A stretch of 64,000 nt of DNA from Clitopilus passeckerianus (taxonomy: Eukaryota; Basidiomycota; Agaricomycetes; Agaricales; Entolomataceae): assembly GCA_944990035.1 (NCBI GenBank), contig CALYLX010000156.1, positions 62,001-126,000 of the forward strand. The letters run 5' to 3'. The notes beneath the pieces are model-generated. The model worked only from the letters and a program-made list of their open reading frames with translations. It was not told where the DNA came from and did no database searches. The position numbers were made by a program, and so were the translations under genes. Within the stretch, counting starts at the first letter, position 1. Each line of letters starts with the position of its first letter. This document shows, in pieces, positions 1 to 12,299 of the stretch.

Positions 1-2354
1 TTTTGATCGACAAGGTCTTCATCCTCAAAGACCTCCCACTCGTCAAGGTCCGGATCATATTCGTCCAACGAGGCCGTGGTATCAACAGAATACACGGACG
101 AAGGACCAGCACTGGAGGAGGAAGTGCTGTCATCTGAGCCTGTTGTGCTTCGGGGAGAGCGGGGGTCGGTGTGACCAAGCCCAACGGAGGCGAAGATCCG
201 CTCGCGATCTCGATCTGCTTGTTCGCGTTCCCGCTGGAGCTGCCTTGCTATCCGCCGCCTGGATTCGCATTGGTCGCAGTTTTCCTCGTCGTGGTCGTAG
301 CCTGTGAAATCGTCCTCTTCTGCTTCACCGAAAGCACCAGCAGCAGGTGGAGGTACCCAACCAGCGTCAACGGGAGCAGCAGCAGTAGCATCCTTGGTTG
401 GGGCAGCGTCATACGCCTCATTGCCCAACCCAAGCCCTTCTCCTCTCCTCTTCCGCCTGGGGTTGTCATAACAGGGGAACGTCCCCTTCCGCCTCCTTTC
501 CTCATGCACAACCGTAATCTCCGCCTCCTGCCGCTCTGAGCCGCGCACACTAAACTCAGTAGTGCCAACCCCGCCGTCAAACCAGGCATTGTTCATATTT
601 TCCTCCTCAGGGTCACTCGACCCGAGCTCAACATCAGCATCTCTTCCGCCGATGACACGATGCACCTCTCGGAAGCGGGCATAGAGGGGCAAGACCATGA
701 GTCGCCCAAATGTAGCTTCAGGCCCGAAGTCCTGGGGTCGTTGAGCGTTCAGGAGGAAGGATTGCCAGTACTCCTGAGCGGGCATCTACAGATCAAGAGA
801 ATGCTATGTTAGAACATGTTCCAGACCGCCAAGAAAGGGGGAAATACGAACCATCATACGACCATGCCAGAGACCATCCATTGAACCCGGCTCGTAGACT
901 CGGCCGTACCTAACGCGGCTTTGAGGTCGGGTGTACGTGCCACATAGTCGTAGGCGCCACCAATCGGTATCCCAGCGTTTGCTCTTCGGGCCCCGGGGCA
1001 CAGAATGAGGAGCCTTGCCTGACCATCGTGGATGAGTGGCGTTTGAGAACGCCGTTGCTGCGGAAGCTACTGTTCCTGGAGCAGCTGTAGGTGGTGGTGG
1101 TGGTGTCGTTGCTGCTGCACCTGCTGTAGGTGCGGGTGTTGGTGCAGCAGACGTTATCCCCAAGACTCGCTCGACGTCGGCCATGGAGGTGGTGCTTTCG
1201 CCAAAATCTCGAGCAAAAGAGAGATCGTCGTTCCCTGCTCCCCAGTCCCAAGTTGTTGTGGATGGTCTTCCTGCACCGCCAGGAAGTCTTGCTGCCCAAC
1301 CCCAGTTCCATTCGTCCACGTCAGCTTTGGTGATTCCGACGCCGTTGGGATCGTTACCCCTGGCAAGCCATTCCTCCCGGTCGCGGGCGAAATGAGGAAG
1401 GGAAGGCATCTTCTTCACCTCTTCACGAGAGAAATAGATAAGCTTTGCAGCGGGAGCAATAAGTGGAATGCTGATGTTCGGCCGGGAAGCATAATGGACA
1501 TCGGTGATCGTGCGTCCCTCTTCTGAGTAAACGGGATATTCGCCATGCACGGTCTGGACGGTGGTGACGACAGGGAGGGTGAGGCCGTCGGAAACAAGGG
1601 GAAGCGCAAAGTGGTGTGGGGGAGCTTCGACGGAAGAGTAGCGGTACGGCATGATCATGAATGGGAGGATAAGCTGTCTGATGAGGTCACGTTCTCCGGG
1701 CGTTTCATTCTTCAAGCTTTCTGTGAATGATGGGAAGAACCAACATGAGCATGAAAATTTGCGAAAATGGCAAGACGGGATCGTACCTTCGGTCGTCATC
1801 ATCCACATTAGCCACATGGTGCAGCTATTCAGCCTGTTATCCGATGCCCAGCCATCGTTCTCAACGGCATCCTCGTAGACGCGGTGTTTGAGGATGGACC
1901 ATAGCACTTGACGTAATTCTGCCCATTCCTCCAACTGCCTCATATTCCGCCCATCGTCTTCCATCATCATGGTCACGGCGACCATGAGAGCTTCGTCTAG
2001 GGTGATGTCCGCATCGAGGTCGTCCGTGTTCAGTTGGACGGATCGGAAGCGGTTTGCTGACCGAATGATTTGGAGGGACTGGCAATAGCGAACCAGCTGG
2101 TCGACGCACTGCGACGGTGTTGGTACGAATGCACGCCTAGCCACTGCGCCAGAGTCGAATTTGTAGCGGAAAATGCGTGACCAAAGCACTGTGTTGAACT
2201 TTGGTGCTGTCGCCTCATATGTTGCCCGACATGTGCGAAGGAGCGGTAAAACGACGTAAGGAGGTCCCAATGGCTGCGTTGCTGCCAGCTCGAACACAAC
2301 GTCGCCAAAGAGCTCAGGAGGCAACCTCAAGAGCGGAGGAATATGAAAAGCCAT
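1..2354 (-). CDS. F-box-type protein, 3' end outside the window
   Basis: The start is the ATG at 2354, which opens MAFHIPPLLRLPPELFGDVV, a typical fungal F-box-like opening (leucine-rich, then LPPELFGDV). A long alpha-helical region follows. Two introns are visible on the minus strand. One at 1786-1721 (66 bases) is in frame and free of stops, so it could be retained. One at 851-786 joins exon 1 to an exon that starts at 785 and stays open to base 1. The part after about residue 350 is Ala/Pro/Thr-rich, and the last exon is charged and acidic with Ser/Asp/Glu runs. By family knowledge, F-box proteins are substrate receptors of SCF ubiquitin ligases. That role is inferred from the N-terminus only. 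The stop codon is not in the window, so the protein exceeds about 740 residues. Confidence 0.65.
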
Positions 2355-5300
2355 GGGAGTCGGAGCGAAAGATGAAGGTTAGGAGAAAGGTCTGGCGATT
2401 TTACATATTTTATGGAATCGCTGGGATTCGAATGCATGATGGTTGAGTGCTGTCGGCTCAATCCGAAGAATCGTGAAGGGTCACTTCCTTTTTTGGAAGA
2501 TACCAACAATTCCTGATCGCCGCTCATTCGTTTGCGGATATTTTTACGTCTTTGATCCCCGTCGTCGTTGCCGGCATGGCACATTCGGATGGACTGAATG
2601 TTCCTCCGCAAACAGCGCATTGTCGCATTAGTGCAACAATGGCCAATGAGAGCTCACAGAGAGGCGAAAACCCATCACAAACTGATACGACGCCGAGGTG
2701 GACTTCTACTTCTAGCCAAGCTCGGTGAGGTACAATCGGAGAACCAAAAAAATGTACTGTCAGGGTTGGTGTGCAACGGGGTCCAGGCGCCCACCGTATA
2801 CAGATCCTACTTTAGCACTCCGCGACATTTCGTTATGGATTATATCTGCAACATGAGGCACAGAACCTCGTCACCAAATCATAGTTCACCCCATGCGTTC
2901 TTACAACGGAGAAACCGCGCAGAGAGCACAGACCCTCACCTGATTCAAACCTAGGTCCAATCGAGCAGAAGGGGATCAGAGTCCAGCTGGGAGCAACTAT
3001 CGAGCAGCTGATCAGATCAAACCATTCGAGAAAGGCAATCTGAGTCCACAGTAGCGGAAATGAAAAGATCATGTTCTCAACCCACCTGTACTCGAATGAA
3101 TTCGAAGACCAGAGGACCGTGACAGTGACTCATTCACACCCATTTGAGGGCAGCTTCTCCACAGAGATCCCACATAGAATACTCCCCTCATCTACCGCGA
3201 GACTAATACCGTTAACTCCTCGTTTATCTTGGCGAGGGGGGTGAGTTTAATAGTGCCAGCACCTTCTTTTGCGGTGGCGCAGTCGAAATGAAGCCCGTTG
3301 CTACGTCCTGAGATGAAGAATAAATGGTTTAGAAGGCGCCGCGTTGGCCTCGGTCGCCTTTCCCACTATCAAAGCATTTCATTCCTCAAGGGGTCCCGGC
3401 GGCCGTGCCACTGGCAGCAACTCCGCTCCATCTCTTCCCGCGAAGTATACACGTCTATAGCTGCAGATTCTAGGCCTTCTTGATCTGAGGGAAACTGATA
3501 TCTATGTGGTAACATAGCTGGAGAGTTTGACAGCCATCCAGACGAGAGGGGAATACCTCCAGCAAGAAAACCACGCGGTGCCGTTTAGGCGAGGAAAATT
3601 GAAGTCGCCGTGACCTCGTTCATATCAGAAACGTTCGAGCAGAAGGAGGCTCGGAACCATTGGAGACGCTCTATTAGAATGTGAATGTTTGGCTTTGATC
3701 GAATCGAATCGAGAAACATATGTACAGAGATTCAAGGAAAAACATATGGCTATGCTATTACGACATATGTGGGCCCATATTGATGTGTTAGGTTCAAAGT
3801 CGCCTATCATGGGCCACTCGGCAGGCCAACAGCGAGACGTTGAATACAATCGTACATTCGCTTTTATCAATGCTTTGACACAGGAGACTTCTAGTTGACT
3901 TTGAGCGCCAGTCGAATGGGGAAGCATAGTATTAGGAGGTAGTGATCGAGCAGCCTGTCAGGTCCAATACAATCCCACCAATCCAAGATCCAAACGGGTG
4001 TGAATCTTCCCAGCAACTTGGTGTGAGCGTTCACATGTCCATTCGGGCGCCACCAATCTATACCGTCTTCAGCCACGACGTACCAGTTTTCGTCGCGTAC
4101 ACACGAGGAAGTCTCCGAGAAGCCAAGACTTGTGCGGCGTCGGATACTTAGATTATCGAGAGTATCTTAGCACCGTCCCTTCCCCTGCCCGCTTAAAATG
4201 TTGATACATACGATCAGCGGAAGCAAAACTGGAAGATATAATCTGGAGGTCGACTAATTGGAATGACTCAGTTTTGACGGGCGACCTCATAAGTGGCACT
4301 GGCCTTCCCGACGGGTATTAACTGTCACTGTCAGTGTCAAGAAGTGACAAGACCTGTTGATGGGATTACACGTAAAATGTCAAGCATTGACAGAACACTA
4401 TCCCGTTCAAGGCCGGACGAAGCATGTCAAGGATTCGAATGGGAAGGCAGGCGTGAGGATCGTTGGGACTTCGAAATGGTGTGAAGGTCAATCACTGGAG
4501 GTAGTTGGATGCAGAAACCTGCCTGGAGTTGCAGGTGGGAGGGGTAGATAAGTTGGGAGAGTGTGGTGTGCTGAATTGCCTCGGAGATGAGTACAGGACA
4601 AGTCTTTGCACAACGTGTACTTTCTTCACAGAAAATATCAGGAAGTTAAGGGCCACGAGGGCCGTTTCCGAAGGGGCAGGTGTTCGGGAGAGTGACCCCA
4701 TGGCCTTCCTCCTTTATGGGGACTTCGATATGGGCTACTCGGTACAGTATGGAAAATCACGTTCAGTTGAGTGGACGCAATGAACGGAGAGGGATTAGTG
4801 TTAGGAAGTGGCGAGTACAAGCGGAAGGTCCCAAGATGCAGGCATGAACTGGAAACATAAGGGAATCCTAGCGGCTATTAGCTTCCAACCTTCGAGGGGC
4901 TACGATATCTGATGTTCAAATGGGCATGTCGACCACTGGCGGACGTGTGATAAGAGCTCCACAACCCCCAGCCTCAGTTCAGCCATATTCTCGGATAGTA
5001 GCATAGAAAACATCTTATGACGGGCAAAGGTAGTCAATAATAGTTATTTTATTTTTTTGGGGAGGAGTTACCGTAATTTGGTGGCGACTAGTGGCACAGA
5101 CTTAATGGCACGAGGCAGCGAAGGGAAGGGTCCCCAGCAACTGTCGTGAGCTTGTTTGATCCCCAAGGTGTTGTAATGCCTGCTGATGAGTCTGTGAAGG
5201 CGTGTTTTAGTTTGGCAGGCGGACGACATCGCGGTTCATGCTTGCCAATATTGCCTCTAATGTCGTTGAGATTGAAAAATGACAAACCCGGGCGGAGACA

Positions 5301-6405
5301 CCAGTTAGCTACTTGCACACTGAGAATTAACAGGCTCGTTGGGTCATCCCTTCGTAACTAGATCAAATCCTGCACTTCTCTTGGCTAGCAGTAAATACTT
5401 GAGCGCTTCCAAATGAGTGAGTGATCCCAGCTGTCGGCGTCCGTCCAAACAGTAAACTATCACCCGCGAGACAATGGAGGACCGGTTGCTTATCAGGCGA
5501 GGCTGAGAACGTAGGTCGCCCATGGACAAGTTTGAATCAGGCAAACGTCTTTGGAAACTGTTTCCATTGGTGTGCAATTGCTTGAGCGCAGATTGACTGT
5601 TGATTGTAGAATCTTCAGTCGACGATTTGGATCGGACGAGACGGAGGTAAAATAAAAAGAGACAACATGTCATGAGGAAAATATGAGAATACGATAGAAG
5701 TTCCTTTCTAACATCCATCGTACTTACGAGTCTGATTATATTGGGCAAGGTTGCCTCGTTCAAGATTGCTTTCGGAAAGTGATGATGATGATGATATCCG
5801 GGCAACCGGGTGTCGGCCCGAGATCAACACGGCCGGAGCCGGGTCAACCGGTCCAACGCCAATCTGGACCCTGACGGTCGGCAGCGAAATACCCTAGGCC
5901 TTGAACCAGAAAGCGTCGGAATTGTGATTTCTGACCGACGGCCCAGCCACCATCCCATAACGCACTATTGATATTAATGAGGTCATTTAAATAGATATAT
6001 TCGCTATATAAATTTGGAAGTCAATTAGCCCACTTCAAATCGATATTCGTCGCAACACGGCGGGAACAATTTGGAGGCCGCTAAATTTCGTAGTAACAAT
6101 GCGGACCACATAACTACATCAGGCGCGCTCATTTCCCCATTATTTGCTCCCGCTCCACTCCAGGGACGTAGAGGTGTGCCGCGTGATGCCCAGGTAAGGC
6201 AATCGCATATCCCAATCCAGCTTTTCACCTTTTTTCTCTCAGGAAATCCCATTTCAGACAGGCCGGTCAATCGACCTTGGCCAGTGGACGACCGTTGAAA
6301 CTTCTGCATGGCGGAGAAGTTGTGGTATTCCGAGGTCATTGCACCAAACTGGCAGCTAAACTTATCTGACGGTGTCTGAATTGGCAAAAAGGGTACGATA
6401 GGGTC
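2355..6405. other. Gene-poor stretch upstream of the DUF6533 array
   Basis: About 4 kb with only short overlapping reading frames on both strands. None has a recognisable motif or a convincing exon-intron pattern. A GC-rich segment near 5795-5890 stands out from its surroundings. From about 6018 the sequence becomes similar to DNA upstream of the third DUF6533 copy. The longest open frame (5344-5805, minus) shows no family signature. Confidence 0.5.
6018..6190 (+). repeat. Upstream homology segment, copy 1 partner of 14985-15160
   Basis: This segment aligns by eye with 14985-15160. Both begin with a related TTAGCCCACTTCAAA or TTAGCTCACTTCAAA string, continue with a GTCGCAACAC or GTCACAACGC string, and later share a TCATTTCCCCATTA or CATATCTCCGCCATTA string. 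Both lie upstream of a DUF6533 gene in the same orientation, so the duplication that made the array carried long promoter-side DNA with it. Confidence 0.55.
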
Positions 6406-6567
6406 CAAATATCAAGCCAGGGCCCGCTCAGAAGGTCGAGAGCTAAATACAGGCTCAGCCACTCTTTCACTTCTCCCTCCTTCCCACTTCATCTGTCCAG
6501 AACCGAAGGCCCGAAAAAGAGCCAGCATTCGCGACGAACGAACCCAAGGAACGAACATAGGCCTTCC

Positions 6568-8200
6568 ATGGAGAGGTTGGTCAGCTCTGCAGACCTCATT
6601 CAGGCAAATAAAGTACGCAGAAACCACATCTCCCATAGTTTATGCGCTAACTGGGACATTTTAGTACGTGGCTGGTGATTATTTCATTGGTACTTATGTA
6701 ACGGTGTTGATGCTTTACCAGCGTCAGGCTTTACCCTCTTGGTATTCCATTGCCCCTCTCGAGCCATCCTAGTATCCGCTTAACCACCCATAAGGTCTAC
6801 GATTACTTCCAAACCATAAAACTGGAGGTAGATATTACCATTTGCGTCCCTATGCCAAAACTCCCATCTTTCCTCAGGTAGCATTCGTCTGGAAAGCAAA
6901 ATGGGACGTTGGCAAGACCTTATATCTCCTCGCCAGGTATATGGCGTTCGCAGCCATCCCTCTGCTGTTCTACTGTAGGCTTCTACATTTCTGCTTAATG
7001 ATCGACCTTTATAAATGTGATACTAGATATCTCAGCTCCGAATATTTCTCCTCAGGTGTGCACCAACTCCCGTATCCATCTGTTGGGGCCGTACTGACAA
7101 TTTACAGATTTGCAACAAGATTTTTTCCTGCATAAATTGTACGTGCCGAAGCAAATGGCGGCATGCATGTATTAACAAACTTCTGAATATGTTATCAGCG
7201 ACCAGCGGTGTTGTCATCATAGCAGCGGAGGGTTTGTCGCCCCTATAACGTCTCATCTCGTAGCGTTATCCCTGACCAAACTTCGTCAGCGATCCTCATC
7301 CTGCGAACGGTCGCACTTTCAGGCAATAATCGATGGCTCCTAGGGTTTCTTCTGGTGCTCTACACGGTAGGCTGCCTTTCTTTAGCCAACTGACACCTGA
7401 TTAATTGAATCCCAGGTTATGATGATCTCGGGTTTGGTCATCATCGCCATGGGCTCACTCTCACTGACATGCAAGTCACAATCCGAATCTATTCAAAATC
7501 ACATTAAATCATTTACATACGCTACACAGATGGCGAATCGCCAATACCTACCCTAAGGTCATGCTCCCCGATTAAAGGCAAACTTGCGGCTTACATAGAC
7601 TTTGCGCTGATTCTCGGATTCGAAACTGGTGAGTCGTGTTAACCTTTTCGTCTTCGTCGAGACAGTTGCTGACTCGGACTTGGTGATGCTAGTGATTATG
7701 GTGATCACGCTCGTCATAGGAATCCGTAGGTTCAGGCATAACCATACTCGACTAGTGGTGTCGCTGTACGCAGATGGAATTCTCTTCTTCATTTACATTT
7801 TTCGTGAGTAGCCGTGTAGTATCTCTTGCGACCTTACTGCATTGCTGACTTCGTCCAGTTGCCTCTCTAGTCAATATCATCATACAACTTGTCGGCCCAG
7901 TACACTGTGTTTTCTTTTCTTTTTCATTAACATTTGATCTCATGAGGATCATGTAGGGGGAATTCGTATTATCTCTTGCCGAGTAGTTATCCCTCTCTCT
8001 GAACATCTTGACTAACGCTCACGTCACATTATAGACTTCAAATAGTGCTGCACTCCGTGTTCGCCTGCCGAGTACTCCTCCACGTTCGGAGAGATGCTTC
8101 CCCAAGCTATCTTGAGGGAAGATACGAGCCTGACAACGTCTCTGTCCTACAATTCCGAGAACGTACAACAGGGGTGCCGGCAACGCCAAGCCTCGCCTAA
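6568..8200 (+). CDS. DUF6533 multi-pass membrane protein, array copy 1
   Basis: This is a multi-exon gene. Exon 1 (6568-6612) encodes MERLVSSADLIQANK. Exon 2 starts at 6665 (YVAGDYFIGTY). An exon at 6795 gives VYDYFQTIKLE, and one at 6878 gives VAFVWKAKWDVGKTLYLLAR. Together these match the DUF6533 signature of a YDYxxTLxxEV helix followed by W-K-x-x-W. Later exons give AILILRTVALSGNNRW, a hydrophobic stretch from about 7419, VIMVITLVIGIRRFR, and a C-terminal exon ending VRRDASPSYLEGRYEPDN with a TAA at 8198-8200. Several transmembrane helices are evident. The family is abundant in Agaricomycetes and has no established biochemical role. All exons look open, so this copy seems intact. The exact 3' end of exon 2 is uncertain. 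Confidence 0.78.
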
Positions 8201-8339
8201 TCCCAGGATCATCTGCCTACCTATGCATACCGTAATAATATAGCCATTCACGTGCCATAAGAAAGGAAAACTATCATATCATTCAATTTAGTATGTTGTG
8301 TCTGCATAAACAAGTTTGGTTGGGCCTACAGACGTGAAA

Positions 8340-9324
8340 TACGAATGCCAAATGATCTCCCAAGCAGCGGGTCAGAGCCTGGCGAGATACCGGGGTTGAA
8401 CATACGGGAGGGAAGAGGCGGTAGGAGAGGCGGAAATTCGTTGAGGAGCAGAGAGTACGTATACTCTCGTTGGGCAATAGGAACACTTGCGATCGTTGCT
8501 CCTCGGCGCCGGTTCGGGTTGGCAGGGGCGTTAGGTGGGCTCTGTAAATAACCATCAGTAACGAGGTCATCGAGTAGAGCAAATCCAACTCACGAAGGTG
8601 CAACGTTCAACACATTTCTCAGGGGGCAAGCCCTGGCACAAGCAACACCGCTGCATTGCTCGGGGTGATGTCGAAGCCTAACGAGGGTGAAGTTTGTTGA
8701 GGATACGCTCGGGAAGCAGCGACACCGCATGGCGGTAGGTGTGTTCCGGAGAGATGGCAGCTTAGAACGTGAGCTAGAGGATGATGAATGCAGCGATATC
8801 GAGGAGCCGCATTAACTGCAGATCGCTGACCACAGCGGGACCAACGGGAGAATCGGTGGGGCCGGGGAGCCCAAGCGCTTGGCAGCGAGAAAGAGTACAC
8901 CTTGGAGCGCCGAAGAGGGTGTCGAGAGTAGAAAGAGATCGTGTCCCAGGTGGTGGGAAAGGAGCTTCCATTCAGTGGTTGGGCCGCTGTCGACCAGTTG
9001 CACTTTCGGAACCCGAAGGAGAATAATTTTTGGCCGTTTCTCTCATGAGAACGACGCTCGGTTCGTAGTTGACGATATTCCGTGGAGCTGGTCGCCGCCA
9101 GGGGTTCCAAGGATCCAAATAAAAAGGGTGTGGTCAATGACGAGAAGCATGAGAGGTAAATAGGTAAGGGAAGTTAAGGGACTAGCACTCACATTTTCAG
9201 AGATCACTAATTGACTGTCGTAATGAGGGGGCCAGACTGGTAGTGATTGGAACCGTGGGTATTCACCGTATCCCGGTTGACTCAATAGAGCATTTCCTCT
9301 ATTACTTCTGTTCCTACCAAGCAT
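8340..9324 (-). pseudogene. Unclassified minus-strand unit A, probably decayed
   Basis: The minus strand is coding-like in pieces. One piece starts MLGRNRSNRGNALLSQPGY at 9324 and reaches a GTGAGT donor near 9192. A second contains WNPWRRPAPRNIVNYEPS and SPSGSESATGRQRPNH and then stops. Further pieces read PTDSPVGPAVVSDLQLMRLL. These pieces lie in different frames without clear splice signals between them. The same order of pieces occurs at 12300-13497, so this is one half of a duplicated unit. No family was recognised. It could be a fast-evolving multi-exon gene rather than a relic. Confidence 0.35.
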
Positions 9325-10345
9325 TGAACGATGTTTAAAGAACTGTGAAAGGCTTGAATCGTTGTCTTCGGGGAAATGAGGTAAGAATTTGGTACGTACC
9401 GTATTACTTGGTCAGTCGGCTTGTTGTCTCATCGCGATTAGAGCTCTCCGGTGCTTGTAAACTTGGCTTGAATGCTCTGCAGTCTCGTAGCAGCCCTCAC
9501 ATTGCCTAGATGAACGCAGGAAGGTTCCTCATCATGCAAGATGGCAGTGACGAAAGAAAAGCCGGTTCGGATATGCGACGCTTTTAGGAAGTAGCGTGAC
9601 TCAGAGCCAGGCAGCGATCTCACATGGGCGATACGAATTCGTGTATCCACTAGCCATGAGTTGATTTCACCAACGAACGAAGTCTAGTTAAAACTGTACT
9701 GGCAAGTTACAAGAAGGAAGCAGCAAAACTTGAAAGAAGATGTATCAATAACCCCTACTTTTGATATAGAAGCTTCGGTACTAGTCCATTGTTGGCAAAA
9801 TGGTGTTGGGTTGACGCAGAAAAATTCGCCACTATGGGTCCCAAACAACGTCTTAAGTTAGGAGAGAATAGTCTGATTAATACATCATGATATTACATGT
9901 TCATTGCGAGATCTGGATGAGATCTGAGCTATAAACAGGGAGCCAGAAGACCTCTTCACCTCTCCAAATATGTTGAAAATAAAGACTCTATCCAGTACAG
10001 CCCAAAAACACTCAGAGATGCGGCAATGATGGATGATTCGTGCAAGCTTGAACTTGAAGGGGAAGTGAATGATCGGCATAATCCGAGTCTTTTAAAAACA
10101 CACATAGCCAAATAATGGCAGAATACACCCGTATTTGGTACTATTCTCGTTTGATGAGACCTTTGCTAACGCAAGGTGATCCAACCCTGGTTCTGGCCTC
10201 CCCAAACTGGTTTTGCAGACGCAAATGATTCATTTGGTACTTCGCCTGGTCATGACATCCAAATTGGCTGTGAGGCTGTGCTTATGTGGCCACGTTGAAT
10301 TGGCTTTCCGCTATCCACCCTCATAGGTAGAAGGGGATGATATCG
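9325..10345. other. Intergenic, promoter side of DUF6533 copy 2
   Basis: No gene is recognisable. The last 150 bases resemble the DNA before copies 3 and 4: a related AATTGGCT...TGTGCTTA block followed by a CCACCCTCAT string. They lead into the copy-2 promoter, whose TATA-like position reads CAAATATG at 10348-10355. Confidence 0.5.
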
Positions 10346-10499
10346 CTCAAATATGAAGCCAGGGGCGACTCAAAACGTCGAGAGCTGAACCCGTGTTCAG
10401 CCAGTCGTCCTTTCTTCCCTCCTTCGCCTCCGCTCTCTGGAACCAAGGGACTGAGACCGAGCCAGCATATGCAAACGAACGAACGAGTCCATACCCTTC

Positions 10500-12131
10500 A
10501 TGGAGAAGTTTATCAGATCTGTAAACCTGATCCAGGCAAATAAAGTGCGCAACCGCCATACCTTCCGTACTTTTAGGTTGAACTAATACATACGTTCTAG
10601 TACGTGGCAGGTGACTATTGCGGCAGTGCTTATGTCCCGGTGTTGACGCTCTATCAGCGTCAGGCCTTACCCTTTTGGTAAATGCAACACCTCCCTGAGC
10701 TGTCCCACTATCCGCCTAACAAGACCATAAGGTCTACGATTATTTTCAAACGGTAGAACTGGAGGTAGATATCACCCTCTGCGCCTCTACTTAGAGACTC
10801 TCATCGGCCATCAGGTTGCATTCGTCTGGAAAGCCAAATGGGACATAGGAAAGATTGTGTACCTCCTCGCCAGGTATATCGCACTCGCCGATATCTCTTT
10901 GCTCTTCTTTTGTAAGCGATTAAGTTCCTTCTGGGTTATTATGGTCTTACCATGCAATCTCAGATATCTCAGCTCTAAATATTCCGCCTCATGTGTGCAC
11001 CAACCCCATACTCATCGATGGGACCGATGCTGACAATGAACAGACATGCGGCAAGATTTATTCGTTCGTCAACTGTACGTGTCTAATTCAATGGATCCAT
11101 GCCTTCGTAAATTGACTTGTGACTATGGTATTAGCAGCCAGCGGTGTCGTCATTATATCAGCAGAGGGTCTGTCGGCCGTATTACGTCTCATCCCATGCC
11201 CCGAATTCTGATCGAGTTTTGGCAGCGATTGTCGTCCTGCGAACGTTCGCACTTTCAGGCAATAACCGATGGCTCATGGGGTGTCTACTAATACTTTCAG
11301 CGGTATGCTGCGGTTCTTTACCACTTTAACATCCGACTAATTCCATCCCAGGGCGTAACGATCTCTGCCTTCGTCGTCATCGCCATGGTCTCACACTCAC
11401 TGACATGCAAGTCACCCTCCGAATCTGTCGAAGATAAAAACAGGTCATTTACTTACACCCCACAGATGGTGAATCACCTGTACCGACCCTAAGGTCATGC
11501 TATCCAATCGACGGCAAATCGGTCGGTTACATAGACTTTGCTCTGATCCTTGGCTTCGAGACCGGTTAGTCATTGTGCCATTTGTATCTCTGTCGAGACA
11601 ATCGCTGACTCCGCATTGGTTCTAGTGATCATGGCGATCACACTAGTCATTGGAATACGAAGGTTTAGGCGTACCCACAGTCATCTAGTGGTATCGCTAT
11701 ATTCGGATGGAATTATTTTCTTCATTTTCATCGTTCGTGCGTAGGCGTGCAGTAGCCCTTGCGACCTTACTGTGTTTCTGACCTCGTCTAGTTGCCTCCC
11801 TCGTCAACATCATCATACAGCTCGCCGGGCCGGTACGCAGCCCTTTTCTTTGGGCTTATCTATAATCTCACGAGCATCCCATAGGTGGAATTGATCGAAT
11901 CTTTCGTCGTGTTAGTGGTACCTCCTCCTGTGAAGATATCGGCTAAGGCTCACCTCACCCTCTAGGCTTCAAGTAGCGATGCACTCCCTGTTATCATGCC
12001 GAATTCTTCTCCACGTACGGAGAGATGCTTCCACAATTCATTGGGAGGAAAGATACGAGCCCGACCGTGTCTCTGCCCTGCAATTCCGAAAATCTGCAAC
12101 AAGGGCGCCAACGGCACCGGGCCCCACCTAA
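10500..12131 (+). CDS. DUF6533 multi-pass membrane protein, array copy 2
   Basis: Exon 1 starts at the ATG at 10500 (MEKFIRSVNLIQANK), and exon 2 begins YVAGDYCGSAY. Then come an exon in the YDYFQT register, VAFVWKAKWDIGKIVYLLAR, AIVVLRTFALSGNNRWL, VIMAITLVIGIRRFRRTHS, and a final exon with LQVAMHSLLSCRILLHVRRD ending at the TAA at 12129-12131. Exon order and phase follow copy 1. Family membership is clear, but function is unknown and inferred only to be membrane-located. A related minus-strand unit follows immediately downstream, as after copy 1. Confidence 0.75.
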
Positions 12132-12299
12132 CTCCTGGATCACCATTTCCCAACGCTAACCTGGAACGAACTTATGTATCTACCCGTACATATCTTGTTA
12201 ATATAGACTTTCACTTGTTGTGAGAACGGGGAAACAATTATATCATTCAATAAAGTATATTGTAAACGCGTAAACAGAATCACCATGTCCCATAGACGT

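Noticed and set aside
171..539. Plus-strand frame opposite the F-box gene end
   Set aside because: Begins with GTG and is antisense to an open, spliced minus-strand exon with clear charged-protein composition.
2412..2480. GGATTCGAA string near 2428, like a tRNA T-loop on the minus strand
   Set aside because: The bases before the loop do not pair with those after it and no acceptor stem could be closed, so no tRNA was called.
3689..3800. Cluster of CATATG-like hexamers
   Set aside because: Several copies in 100 bases but irregular spacing and no symmetry; nothing to link them to a binding site.
5344..5805. 153-codon open frame on the minus strand
   Set aside because: Composition and hydrophobic pattern give no family, and nothing supports expression.
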